From: Desertimonas sp963732335
GTDB lineage: Bacteria > Actinomycetota > Acidimicrobiia > Acidimicrobiales > Ilumatobacteraceae
Assembly (NCBI GenBank): GCA_963732335.1
Contig: CAVSZO010000006.1
Coordinates: 1-64,000 of the forward strand
Length of the DNA: 64,000 nt
Reading direction: 5' to 3'
Shown here one piece after another: positions 1 through 7,704 of the stretch (within the stretch, counting starts at the first letter, position 1; the number at the start of each line of letters is the position of its first letter). A program made the position numbers and the translations under genes. Under the pieces are notes generated by a model. That model saw only the letters and a program-made list of their open reading frames with translations, did not search any database and was not told where the DNA came from.

Positions 1-259
1 TTCTTTCCGCGTTGCGATGGCGCCGGCACCGGCATTCGGTGTCGTCAGTATGTGCGCGGTCAGCCACGGGTCGACCATGCCAACGCCGACCGCCGAGGGA
101 GGTGGGCGCCGGCCGGCGCGTAGCGCCGAATCGGTCACACGTCAGGTCGTGGTCGCGTCGGTCGCGCTCGCGGGAGTTGCCTGCCTCCGACCGGCACTTC
201 GGCTTGCGATGCGGCGTGAGACGCGCTCAGAATCAGTGCGCCGCTCCGTCTGCATTGAC
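1..259. other. Left edge, possible partial dispersed repeat
   Basis: No convincing gene is seen here. An open frame runs through it into the DHFR-like gene but has no family character before base 260. Bases 10-50 (TTGCGATGG, then CCGGCATTCGGTGTCG) resemble the right half of the dispersed repeat found at 6648 and 16681, so the window may begin inside another copy. Confidence 0.3.
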
Positions 260-886
260 ATGAAGCTCACCGTTCAGACGTTCCTGACCCTCGACGGCGT
301 GATGCAGGCCCCCGGGGGACCTGAGGAAGATCCCAGCGACGCCTTCACCCACGGCGGCTGGCAGGCCCCGTTCCCCGACCCGGCCGTCGGCGAGTTCGTC
401 ACCGAGCTCAACAGCCACGCCAGCGCGTTCCTGTTCGGTCGCAGAACGTTCGACATCTTCCGCGGCTACTGGCCTGATCAGACCGACCCCGCCAACCCCA
501 TTGCCACGGCGATCAACTCGCTGCCCAAGTACGTCGTGTCCAACTCGCTCAGCGAGGCCGATGCCACGTGGCGCGGCGAGCACCCCGACACCGCTCGCCT
601 CGTGACCGGCGACGTCGTCGCGGCGGTGCAGGCGCTGAAGGACGAACCCGGCGACGAGCTGCAGATCTGGGGAAGCAGCAAACTGCTCCAGACGCTGTTG
701 CAGCACGAGCTCGTCGACCGCTTCCGCCTGATGACGTTTCCGCTGGTGCTCGGCTCCGGTCGCCGCTTGTTCAACGACGGCATCCTCCCGGCGACGATGC
801 GCCCTGTCGACCTCACCGTGACCGATCTCGGCATCGTCCTCGGCACCTACGAACCAGCCGGTCCGGTTCGCCACGGTCAGATGTAA
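260..886 (+). CDS. Dihydrofolate reductase family protein (RibD C-terminal-like)
   Basis: This intact 208-residue protein belongs to the small DHFR/RibD-C family. Members use NAD(P)H in a Rossmann-like fold, and most actinobacterial paralogs have no known substrate. The family-typical start MKLTVQTFLTLDGVMQ lies at 260 although the open frame begins at 17; sequence before 260 has no family similarity, so I chose the internal ATG. No clear Shine-Dalgarno precedes it. The C-terminal half has the expected pattern: IWGSSKLLQTLL near residue 135, then VDRFRLMTFPLVLGSGRRLF. It has no operon partner. It is unlikely to be the housekeeping FolA, which has a different N-terminus. Confidence 0.85.
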   Translation: MKLTVQTFLTLDGVMQAPGGPEEDPSDAFTHGGWQAPFPDPAVGEFVTELNSHASAFLFGRRTFDIFRGYWPDQTDPANPIATAINSLPKYVVSNSLSEADATWRGEHPDTARLVTGDVVAAVQALKDEPGDELQIWGSSKLLQTLLQHELVDRFRLMTFPLVLGSGRRLFNDGILPATMRPVDLTVTDLGIVLGTYEPAGPVRHGQM

Positions 887-1186
887 CCGCGGCCGCTCCG
901 GGGATGGCCGTGTCAGGCCGTCATGTCTCGGCGGGCCATCAGCGAGCGGTGACGGCGACGCACACGGCGGTCGCCCAGTCAGCCCAACGCTTCCCAGAAC
1001 GCCGGATGAGTGCAACGCGAACCCAACCGAAAGGCACGCGCGGCCGCGAGGACGTGCCGCGACAGCGCGGACGAGTTGGTGCCTCAAGGATCGCGAGTAA
1101 CCGCTGCGGCATCCCGAGGAAGGCGAGCAGTTGGACGAGTTCCTGGCGAGGGTTTGAAAGCAGTCCCGCGGGGTCCACTCACGCAC
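887..1186. other. Non-coding gap with one copy of a 50-bp direct repeat
   Basis: No gene is supported in these 300 bases. The stretch at about 1125-1178 contains GAAAGCAGTCCCGCGGGGTCCAC and is repeated imperfectly at about 3028-3073, so two copies in the same orientation flank the TetR/glycosyltransferase pair. Confidence 0.4.
1125..1178 (+). repeat. Imperfect direct repeat, left copy
   Basis: Shares the pattern GCAG..GAG.TC..G.CGAGGG.T.GA.AGCAGTCCCGC..GGTCCAC with 3028-3073. The two copies bracket the divergent TetR regulator and glycosyltransferase, as expected if that pair arrived or moved as one unit. No target-site duplication or recombinase is visible. Confidence 0.45.
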
Positions 1187-1795
1187 TTACTCAGGCTTCG
1201 CGGTGTCGGCGAAGAGCAACTCGCGGAGCGCGCGCCGTTGCCAGCGCACCCAGCGAGCGACCGGCCACCCGCGATCTACGACGAGGCTCTCGAACGCCCA
1301 GATCGAGGTCTGGGCCCAGAGGATGTCGGCCGCGTCGGCGACGGTCATGCGCGGGACTGCAGCTTCTTCTCCCGTTTCAGGCGTGTCGGCGAGGCGGAGG
1401 CAGTCGGCGTAGTGACGTTCCGCCGGCGCTTGCCACGTCGCCTCGACGTCGGGGTCACTCCGGCGCGGCGGCGTTGAGCGTGTTCGCGATGCCGATGAAC
1501 TTGGGAACTGCCTCGGCGGTCGCGTCGATCCACGCATCGAGTGCGTCGTCGGCCGTTTCGGCCGCCCAGACCTTTTCGAACGCCGGGCGCGACGTCTTGT
1601 CGCGTTCACCCGCTCGTGCAGCGCGCGCAACAGATCCGCCTTCGAGGCGAAGTGCAGGTAGATCGCTTGCCGCGAGATGCCGGCCTTGCTGGCGACGGCC
1701 TCGAGCCCGACCGCGAAGTAGCCGTGTTCCTCGAACAAGGCTCGAGCGGCATCGAGGATTGCCTCCCGAGTTTTCGACGCCCTGCTACTTGACAT
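1187..1795 (-). CDS. TetR family transcriptional regulator (two compensating frameshifts)
   Basis: The N-terminal DNA-binding domain is clear: residues 1-62 read SRASKTREAILDAARALFEEHGYF then GISRQAIYLHFASKADLLRALHERVN, a standard TetR helix-turn-helix. The frame is lost near 1595 and regained near 1470. The skipped frame reads DKTSRPAFEKVWAAETADDA and on to NAAAPE, which joins naturally to the C-terminal ligand-binding part ending LLFADTAKPE. Two shifts that cancel, with good protein in between, point to sequencing indels. I chose the ATG at 1795 over 1807 because the family usually starts just before the first helix. It is divergent from the glycosyltransferase at 1855 and probably represses it and itself. 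Confidence 0.8.
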   Translation of the reverse strand: MSSSRASKTREAILDAARALFEEHGYFAVGLEAVASKAGISRQAIYLHFASKADLLRALHERVNATRRRARRSKRSGRPKRPTTHSMRGSTRPPRQFPSSSASRTRSTPPRRSDPDVEATWQAPAERHYADCLRLADTPETGEEAAVPRMTVADAADILWAQTSIWAFESLVVDRGWPVARWVRWQRRALRELLFADTAKPE

Positions 1796-1833
1796 GCTGT
1801 AAAGCATACTCTAGCTTGACAGCCTGTAAAGCA
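1789..1833. promoter_or_regulatory. Duplicated operator/promoter motif between tetR and glycosyltransferase
   Basis: Two direct copies of TTGACANNCTGTAAAGCA lie at 1789-1806 and 1816-1833, 27 bp apart. TTGACA matches a -35 box, and TGCTGTAAAGCA in the left copy is nearly self-complementary. Position between divergent genes, overlapping the regulator start, suggests binding sites for the adjacent TetR protein. Binding is inferred. Confidence 0.55.
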
Positions 1834-1854
1834 CTGCCGACTGGAGGAAGTCCA

Positions 1855-3003
1855 ATGCGTGTTCTCGTTGTCACTTGGGATGGTGCCGGCAACCTCGTGT
1901 CGACCTTGGGTATCACCCGGCACCTCGCCCGGCAGCGGCCACGACGTTCGGTTGCTCGGTCACCGTTCGATCGACGAGCGCTGCGGGAGCGACGGTTGGC
2001 GGTTCCGTCCGTTCGTGCACACCGCGGACTACGACTCCACGCTCCCGCTCGACCTCGACGCCGAGATGGCGCTCATGTCGGAGCAACTGTGGTTCAGCGC
2101 CGAACGTCGCCCGCGACGTGCGTGACGAACTGGAACGCGAGCCGGCCGACGTGCTGCTGGTCGACGCCATGCTCATCGGTGGGTTGTGCGCCGGGGAGGC
2201 GTCGGGAGTTCCCACGGTCGCGCTGTTCCACGCGGCGTTCTCGTTGTTCCGCGCCGGACCGCTCGTCGAGATGCTGGCGCCGGCGCTCCCGGCTGTTGGC
2301 GCGATCCGAGCGGAGCTCGGACTTCCGCCGGTCGACGCGATCTCGGACGTCCACGATCGATGCACGCTCAATCTGGTCGCGGCGCCCGCGAGTTCGAGCC
2401 GGACATGCCGTTGCCGCCGAACGTCACGTTCGTCGGCCCCGTGCTCGACGGACCCGACCTCTTGCCAGACGCCGATGAGGTCGACGTCGACGATGGCCGA
2501 GACCCGCTGATCCTGGTCAGCTTCAGTACGAGCGACCAGGCGCAAGCTTCCAGTCCTACAGCGTTGCATCGACGCACTCGCCGACGCTTCCGGCACGCGT
2601 GGTCGTCACGACTGGGCCCGCGATCGATCCCGCCGCTTTGCGGGCCGCCGCCAACACCCACGTCGCCCAGTTCGTACCGCACGGCAAGGTGTTGCCGCAC
2701 GCGACGCTCGTCGTCACCCACGCCGGGCTCGGCACCGTGATGTCGGCGCTCAGTCACGGCGTCCCGCTGCTGTGCCTGCCGCTCGGGCGAGACCAGTTCT
2801 TCAATGCGGCGATGGTCGAACGGGTCGGTGCCGGACGCTCGCTTCCTGGCGATGCCGACGTGAACACGCTCGCGGACGCCGTTCGCGGGATGCTCGACGA
2901 CAACGGCACACGGGCCGGCGCGAAGCGCATGGCAATCGTGATCGCCGGCTACGGCGGTGGAGCCGACGCGGTGACCGAGATCGAGCGCGTCGCCGAGATC
3001 TGA
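1855..3003 (+). CDS. GT1-type glycosyltransferase (MGT/UGT-like), multiply frameshifted
   Basis: Read across frames this is one UGT-like glycosyltransferase of about 380 residues that would move a sugar from a nucleotide donor to a small acceptor. It starts MRVLVVTWDGAGNLVSTLGITRHLA after a good GGAGGA ribosome site, continues GHDVRLLGHRSIDERCG, then DVLLVDAMLIGGLCAGEASGVPTVALFHA, then MPLPPNVTFVGPVLDGPDL. It ends with the donor-binding segment VVTHAGLGTVMSALSHGVPLLCLPLGRDQFFNA, where the family usually has HCG. Frame changes fall near 1930, 2115, 2395 and 2540-2595. The divergent TetR regulator suggests inducible use, perhaps macrolide or xenobiotic glycosylation as in relatives. The acceptor cannot be read from sequence. 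Confidence 0.8.
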
Positions 3004-3027
3004 ACCGAGGTCGACGAGGTGAACACT

Positions 3028-3073
3028 TGCAGCAGCTCGCGTCGAGGGCTCGAGAGCAGTCCCGCTAGGTCCA
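3028..3073 (+). repeat. Imperfect direct repeat, right copy
   Basis: Right partner of the repeat at 1125-1178, sharing AGCAGTCCCGC and GGTCCAC with a similar lead-in. It starts 25 bp after the glycosyltransferase stop codon. Confidence 0.45.
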
Positions 3074-3112
3074 CAACGATGTCGGCGGCACAACCTCGAA
3101 CCGACTGTGTGA

Positions 3113-3150
3113 GTGTGTGTGTGTGTGTGTGTGTGTCGCGCGCGCGCGCG
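3113..3150 (+). repeat. (GT)12(CG)7 dinucleotide tract
   Basis: Twelve GT units (3113-3136) are followed directly by seven CG units (3137-3150). Long alternating purine-pyrimidine tracts are rare in bacterial genomes and favour Z-DNA under negative supercoiling. It lies in non-coding DNA downstream of the glycosyltransferase. Slippage could make its length variable. Confidence 0.85.
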
Positions 3151-3258
3151 ATCGTGCAGCCGTCCCCGACCGGCGACGTCGGCCACGCGCCCGCACGCTG
3201 CGCCTCGCGCGTTCTGAGACACCAGCGGCGTCGTCGAGCGCGGCCCGCCATCGGGGGC

Positions 3259-3831
3259 TCAACACCAGAACTCGTTGCCATCGGGATCGGCCATGACCGC
3301 CGCGGAATCGACGATCGCCCTGGCCGAGGTGAAGAAGCGGCCGCCTCGCCGGCACGAAGGAAAACCAGACGGTCTACCTTGGCTCGACCGATACCGTCGT
3401 CGGGCGGAGCAGGGGACTCGACGATGCGAAGTCCCCGCTGCCGTCGCGACAACGGATCTGTCGAGCAGGCTGACCGAGGTCCTTCGCATCGTGCCGGCGA
3501 AGCGGCCGCCTTCGACCTCGGCCAAGGGCGACGTCTGTTGGCGCCCCCGCTAGCAATTGATCGCGGGCGACCCGGTATCCGATCTCCATCTGCTGCCAGC
3601 CAGGCGTCACGCCGACGATCGTGGCTCGTGCGTCGACGTTCACATGGTCGAATGGCACGTAGTAGATGCGCAGGCGACCATCCTGGTGGAGCAGGAAACG
3701 CTCCGAGCACAGCGTCTCGCGAGCCAGCGGGTCGGGAAGATCACGGATGAGCGGCGCAAGCTGCGCGAAGTACGCCGCGGGTTCGACAAGTTCAGTCGTT
3801 GCAGCGCTCGGAACCTTGCTTTCTCGTCCAT
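3259..3831 (-). pseudogene. Degenerate conserved hypothetical, with VOC-like C-terminal scrap
   Basis: Starting at 3831 (MDEKARFRALQRLN) a shifted frame gives EPAAYFAQLAPLIRDLPDPLA, then RETLCSERFLLHQDGRLRIYY and VPFDHVNVDARATIVGVTPGW. After another shift it reads ALAEVEGGRFAGTMRRTSVS. The VGVTPGW segment recalls uracil-DNA-glycosylase-like folds, but I cannot assign a family. The last residues before the stop at 3259 (AAVMADPDGNEFWC) are instead typical of glyoxalase/VOC proteins. At least three frame changes are needed, so this is either two remnants run together or a badly sequenced pair. Confidence 0.4.
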
Positions 3832-3841
3832 GCCCTAGCGT

Positions 3842-4224
3842 CCGCTAGTTGGCGAGCGGAGAAGCATATGGCGACTCGGCAGAACGGTGCGAAGGCTCGG
3901 CCGGTGCTAGGGATGGTGCCCACGAAAGAACTGCGGGTCCTCGGGCCAGTTCAACTACTGCGGTTGTTGCACTCGCAACGAGATGCCGTTCGGGCGCGGT
4001 TGTCTTGCGGTGGCTGGCGTGATTCGGTGTTGTCGTTCGGGGCGGGCGGGTCTCCTATGGCAGATTGGCGGCGCGCCTCGAGATCGACCGGATGCTCGCG
4101 GCGAGTGCTGGGTGATGCGACACCTCGGCGAGGCGCCGCAACGTCGTTCCTCGACGCGACAAGGCTCGGCGTCAGCCCAGCCGCTGGGAACATTCGGCCA
4201 ACGTGCGGCGTTCTATTGAACGCC
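3842..4224. other. Non-coding gap containing dispersed repeat copy A
   Basis: Apart from the repeat at 3967-4042 nothing recognisable is seen. The open frame that crosses it into yggT has no family character before 4225. Confidence 0.4.
3967..4042 (+). repeat. Dispersed repeat copy A (attC-like family)
   Basis: Begins with TTGCACTCGCAA, a TTGC/GCAA inverted pair, then CGAGATGCCGTTCGGGCGCGG, and ends GATTCGGTGTTGTCGTTCGGGG. Left and right blocks match copies B-F. It sits in the gap before yggT. Confidence 0.55.
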
Positions 4225-4473
4225 ATGCGAACTCTTCTGCTTGCTTTCCTTCAGATCTATCTCGTCGTGCTCATCGCCAGGGCACTTCTGTCTTGGTTCC
4301 CGATCCGACCGGGCACTACCGTCGCGACCCTCCACAGTGGACTCGTAACCGTTACCGAACCGGTGCTGGCTCCTGTCCGCCGGGTTATCCCCCACGCCGG
4401 CGGGTTCGACCTGTCGTTCCTCGTGGTGTTCTTCGGCATTGTGATCTTGCGCGTGTTGATCGCGAGCGGCTAG
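4225..4473 (+). CDS. YggT family membrane protein
   Basis: An 82-residue protein with the YggT layout: an N-terminal helix (residues 3-20, LLLAFLQIYLVVLIARALLSW), a short loop with VTEPVLAPVRRVIPHAGGFDLS, and a second helix (LSFLVVFFGIVILRVLI). The PVLAPVRRVIP loop is the family signature. YggT proteins are inner-membrane proteins, often near division or cofactor genes; here the gene stands alone. I chose the ATG at 4225 because the family starts directly at the first helix. The role in this organism is unknown. Confidence 0.85.
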   Translation: MRTLLLAFLQIYLVVLIARALLSWFPIRPGTTVATLHSGLVTVTEPVLAPVRRVIPHAGGFDLSFLVVFFGIVILRVLIASG

Positions 4474-4874
4474 CGGGAGCCACCGCCCGGGCCCCAGGCG
4501 CGGCGTCCTCCTAGAGGATGCGGGTAGCCGCGGGGAGCGACCTCGTGCGTGCGTCAAGCGGCGGTCTTCCGACGCTGCATCGGTCCGTTGGCTCGTCCGC
4601 GCAACTCGAGCCGACGGGGGCTTCGGAGGTGCCGATAGCGCGCCCGTCGTCGTCGTCGTTCAGTTGGCGTGTTCGGGAGCCGCCGCGACGCGAGTCACGT
4701 CGCATCGGGATGCTCAGCGTGCTACGTGGGGACGAGACCCTGGGGGCAGGCGGTGGGGGAATCCAGCGACACCCAATTGCCTTGATCCGGACAATGCCGC
4801 GAACAAACATGATCTCGCAGAACTCCGCGTCATTAGACGCTGTGACGTCGCTCGGGGCCGAACGAGCCGTCGGG
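4474..4874. other. Gap without a recognised gene
   Basis: About 400 bases. A short hairpin (CGTCCTC, CTA, GAGGATG) lies 30 bp after the yggT stop and could help end its transcript, though no T run follows. Frames through the rest look like chance translation. Confidence 0.35.
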
Positions 4875-5357
4875 TCAGAGCTTGTAGCCGATCGTGCGGA
4901 GCAGCTGCTTGCGATCGATGACGTCGGCATCGGTCTCGGTCCCGGCGGGCACGAGCCCGTCGACAACGCCGACGATGCCTCGGCCGAGGTCGGTCTCGGC
5001 GACAATGATCTCGACCGGGTTGGCCGTGGCGCAGAAGATGCCGCAGACCTCCGGCACCTGCTTGAGCTGGTTGAGCACGTTCACGGGATAGCCGTCGCGC
5101 AGAAACACGAAGAACGAGTGGCCCGCGCCCACGGCGAGGGCGTTCGTGGTGGCCAGCTCGACGAGAGCGTCGTCGTTGCCCGAGCGGCGGACGAGGCACG
5201 GGCCCGACGCCTCGCAGAACGCGACACCAAAGCGGAGCGACGGGCTCACCCCGACGAGCGCCTCGTGGACGTCCTCAACCGTCTTGATGAAGTGGGCCTG
5301 CCCCACGATCACGTTCATGTCGTCGGGCTTGTCGATCGGGACGATGTGAAGCTCCAC
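4875..5357 (-). CDS. Adenosine-specific kinase family protein (DUF355)
   Basis: An intact 160-residue protein matching the family called adenosine-specific kinase. It starts at a GTG preceded by AGGAGGT: MELHIVPIDKPDDMNVIVGQAHFIKTVEDVHEAL. Conserved blocks follow: FGVAFCEASGPCLVR near residue 42, AVGAGHSFFVFLRDGYPVNVLN near residue 75, and VCGIFCATANPVEIIVAETDLGRGIVGVVDG near residue 105. The annotation rests on structural work on archaeal relatives, and the bacterial role is uncertain. The gene is isolated between a gap and the oppositely oriented oxidoreductase. Confidence 0.85.
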   Translation of the reverse strand: MELHIVPIDKPDDMNVIVGQAHFIKTVEDVHEALVGVSPSLRFGVAFCEASGPCLVRRSGNDDALVELATTNALAVGAGHSFFVFLRDGYPVNVLNQLKQVPEVCGIFCATANPVEIIVAETDLGRGIVGVVDGLVPAGTETDADVIDRKQLLRTIGYKL

Positions 5358-5529
5358 GATGACCTCCTCTCACCACGCCAGCACCGATGGTTGCGCCTAG
5401 GTTCGCGCAACCGACTGAGCCGCTCGGCATGACAGCACGCGGAGATGCCTGAATTAGGGCGCGACCTAGCGCGGTGTCATGGTCGTCGTTCGGTAGGTAC
5501 GTTCGGGCGCTTCGATAACGTCGAGGGAG

Positions 5530-6606
5530 GTGGCGACCTCACGGAGCCGGCCGAATTTGATCCCCGATCGTGCACCGCTCTTGCGGGCGAGGGGCGGGCT
5601 TGGACCGCTCAAGCCGCGCCAGGTCAACCTGTTCATCGAACTGGCCGTCGTGGCCGCGCTCGGTACCGGGCTGGCGTCGTGGGTGCTCGGCGACGGGTGG
5701 AGCGGCTGGTTCGTCGTTGCCCACAGTGTCATCGGGCTGTCGCTGCTCGTCGTCGTGCCGGCAAAGGTGCGCGGCTCGGTGGCTACCGGATTCCGTCGGC
5801 GTCGACGAAACCGGTGGATCTCGGCTGGGTTCGGGATGCTCGTTCTCTCCACTGTCGCGCTCGGCGTGATGCACGCCACCGGTGTTTGGTTCGGCGTCGG
5901 CTACTGGTCAGCACTGTGGACCCACACGCTGTTCGCGTTCCTGCTTGTCCCGTTGTTCGTGTGGCACGTCGTGACGCGGCCGGTGCGGCCCCGCGCCGCC
6001 GACCTCAACCGGCGTGCGCTGCTGCGCGGCGGCCTGGTGATCGGCGCCGCCGCCGCCGCCTACACTGCTCAGGAGTCGATGACGCGTCTGACCGGGCTGG
6101 CCGGCAGTAGCCGGCGGTTCACCGGCTCGCACGAGGTTGCGTCTCATCATCCCGCCGAGATGCCAACGGTGATCTGGTTCAACGATCGGCGTCCCGACCA
6201 CGTCGATGCCGAGACATGGCCGCTCCTGATCGCCGGCCAGCCGATGACGATTGACTCGCTGCGAGCTCGTGCCCAACCCGTCGTCGCCACGCTGGACTGC
6301 ACCGGCGGGTGGTGGAGCGAGCAGTCATGGGATGCCGTTCCGCTCAGCGACCTGCTCCCGCACCCGACCGGCAGCAGCGTCAGGGTGCAGTCCAAGACCG
6401 GCTACGACCGCCTGTTCGCCAACGACACCCTCGATGACCTCTACCTCGCAATCGGCTACGGCGGCGAGCCCCTCCGCCCCGGCCACGGCGCACCAGTCCG
6501 ACTGATCGCCCCCGGCCGCCGGGGACCGTGGTGGGTCAAATGGGTCACCAGCGTCGAGCCCGACGACCGACCATCGTGGCTGCAGCTACCACTCCCACTC
6601 ACCTGA
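5530..6606 (+). CDS. Membrane-anchored molybdopterin-dependent oxidoreductase
   Basis: An intact 358-residue protein with two parts. Residues 30-155 form about four membrane helices of a cytochrome-b-like anchor, including VVAHSVIGLSLLVVVPAKVRG and LWTHTLFAFLLVPLFVWHVVTRP, with several His residues that could bind haem. Residues 210-358 are a sulfite-oxidase/YedY-type Mo-pterin domain; VVATLDCTGGWWSEQSWDAVPLSDLL carries the Cys expected to ligate molybdenum. Between them lies NRRALLRGGLVIGAAAAA, a twin-arginine-like motif before a hydrophobic stretch. The start is GTG at 5530 next to GAGGGAGG. It probably passes electrons between the membrane and an extracytoplasmic substrate. No Mo-cofactor gene is nearby. 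Confidence 0.85.
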   Translation: MATSRSRPNLIPDRAPLLRARGGLGPLKPRQVNLFIELAVVAALGTGLASWVLGDGWSGWFVVAHSVIGLSLLVVVPAKVRGSVATGFRRRRRNRWISAGFGMLVLSTVALGVMHATGVWFGVGYWSALWTHTLFAFLLVPLFVWHVVTRPVRPRAADLNRRALLRGGLVIGAAAAAYTAQESMTRLTGLAGSSRRFTGSHEVASHHPAEMPTVIWFNDRRPDHVDAETWPLLIAGQPMTIDSLRARAQPVVATLDCTGGWWSEQSWDAVPLSDLLPHPTGSSVRVQSKTGYDRLFANDTLDDLYLAIGYGGEPLRPGHGAPVRLIAPGRRGPWWVKWVTSVEPDDRPSWLQLPLPLT

Positions 6607-6647
6607 ATCACCAAGACGGCCGACACCGCGCACGATCATGCCGATCG

Positions 6648-6720
6648 GTGCGTTGCGCAATGGCACGATGGCCGGCGCTCGGTACCGACATTCGGGAGTT
6701 GGTTCCGGTCGGTGTCGGTT
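6648..6720 (+). repeat. Dispersed repeat copy F
   Basis: Contains TTGCGCAATGG, GATGGCCGGCGCTCGG and CCGACATTCGG. It shares the last two blocks with copy E at 16681 and the TTGC/GCAA motif with copies A-D. It lies 40 bp after the oxidoreductase stop. Confidence 0.45.
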
Positions 6721-6835
6721 GACCCCTGCCGGCGACACCCCCAATCTGGGTGTCATGAGTCGCACTCCTCGATCTGGCCGTGGTGATTCCCGCTTGAGGG
6801 AGTCCGGGACGCCCAGCTCGCGATAGGGCGTGGAG

Positions 6836-7377
6836 ATGACACCAGTGGAGCGAGTCGCAGCAGCCAGCGACCGCTGGGGCGACGGCGAGGTCGTACTCCG
6901 CTGCATCCGGCTCCTCGGGCAGCCGCCGGGCGCGGTTCCGAAGGGCGGCGAGCTTGAGCTGGCGTTGGTTCTCGGTGGACTCCGCGACCGGGACTGGTTC
7001 GCTGGCGGCAAGCCGCCCGGGCACCGCTACTGGGCGCGGGTGTGGGCGGCGCGGGCGATGCGCTACGTGTGGGACGACTCGGCCGCGCCGACCGTTCTCG
7101 CTGCACTCGGCGACGAGCATTGGCGGGTCCGCGAGATGGCCGCCAAGGTTGTCGGTGACCGCGAGATCGGCGAGGCCGCTGACCGGCTCAGGCTGTTGCT
7201 GGTTGGCGACGACGTGCCCGGGTCCACGCCGCCGCGGCCCGCGCACTTGGCATCGTCGGCGAGGGCGAGCACAGCGACGCGCTACGAACGGCGACGGCAG
7301 ACGCCGACGGCACGGTCGCCCGGGCGGCCACGACCGCGCTCCGGACGCTCTCTCACCGGCTCGATCGCCCGCTGTGA
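6836..7377 (+). CDS. HEAT-repeat (PBS-lyase type) protein, one frameshift
   Basis: Reading to about 7215 in one frame and to the TGA at 7375 in another gives a protein of about 180 residues made of HEAT-like helical pairs. Examples are WAARAMRYVWDDSAAPTVLAALGD, HWRVREMAAKVVGDREIGEA, then after the shift RVHAAAARALGIVGEGEHSDAL and GTVARAATTALRTLSHRL. Such proteins are protein-interaction scaffolds, and some act on phycobilin-like attachment, but no such partner is here. The ATG at 6836 has AGGG 7 bp upstream; a GTG at 6830 is possible. The gene lies between repeat copies F and B, like a cassette. Confidence 0.65.
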
Positions 7378-7704
7378 GATCACCTCCATGACCCACGGTC
7401 ACACGGGACGAACCCGAAACTACTTGCACACGCAACTATATGCCGTTCTGGGTGCGCCCTTTCGGCGTGGACCACGTCGTTCGGTCGCGTCGTTAGGTGT
7501 CGGGCTCGTGGGCCTTCTGTCGGGTTGCTGGAGCGGTCTTGACGGACAGGTCACGGGCGTTGGAGGTGAGCGGAGCACCATGTCGTCCACATCGAGGGCG
7601 GTGTCACCGGTCCCGGGCACGGGCAACCGCCGTCGCGGATGATCTCCGCGGTGTGCGCGGCGGCGTCGTGATTGGTGCAGGTCTCCGTGCTCGGGGCCGG
7701 GACT
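7378..7704. other. Non-coding gap containing dispersed repeat copy B
   Basis: Only the repeat at 7424-7502 is recognisable. The rest lies at the 3-prime side of the minus-strand ScyD-like gene and shows nothing else. Confidence 0.4.
7424..7502 (+). repeat. Dispersed repeat copy B, ending in GTTAGGT
   Basis: Starts TTGCACACGCAACTATATGCCG and ends CACGTCGTTCGG then CGCGTCGTTAGGTGTCGG. GTTAGGT at 7492-7498 fits the integron core-site consensus GTTRRRY exactly. The left motif ACGCAAC is only a weak match to the inverse core RYYYAAC. Confidence 0.55.

Noticed and set aside
568..2478. A 636-residue plus-strand ORF over the TetR gene
   Set aside because: Arg/Ser-rich translation opposite and across known genes; only its last stretch from 1855 is real (glycosyltransferase start).
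3113..3150. A coding or CRISPR-related role for the GT/CG tract
   Set aside because: No repeat-spacer pattern; translation is only VCVCVC-type filler.
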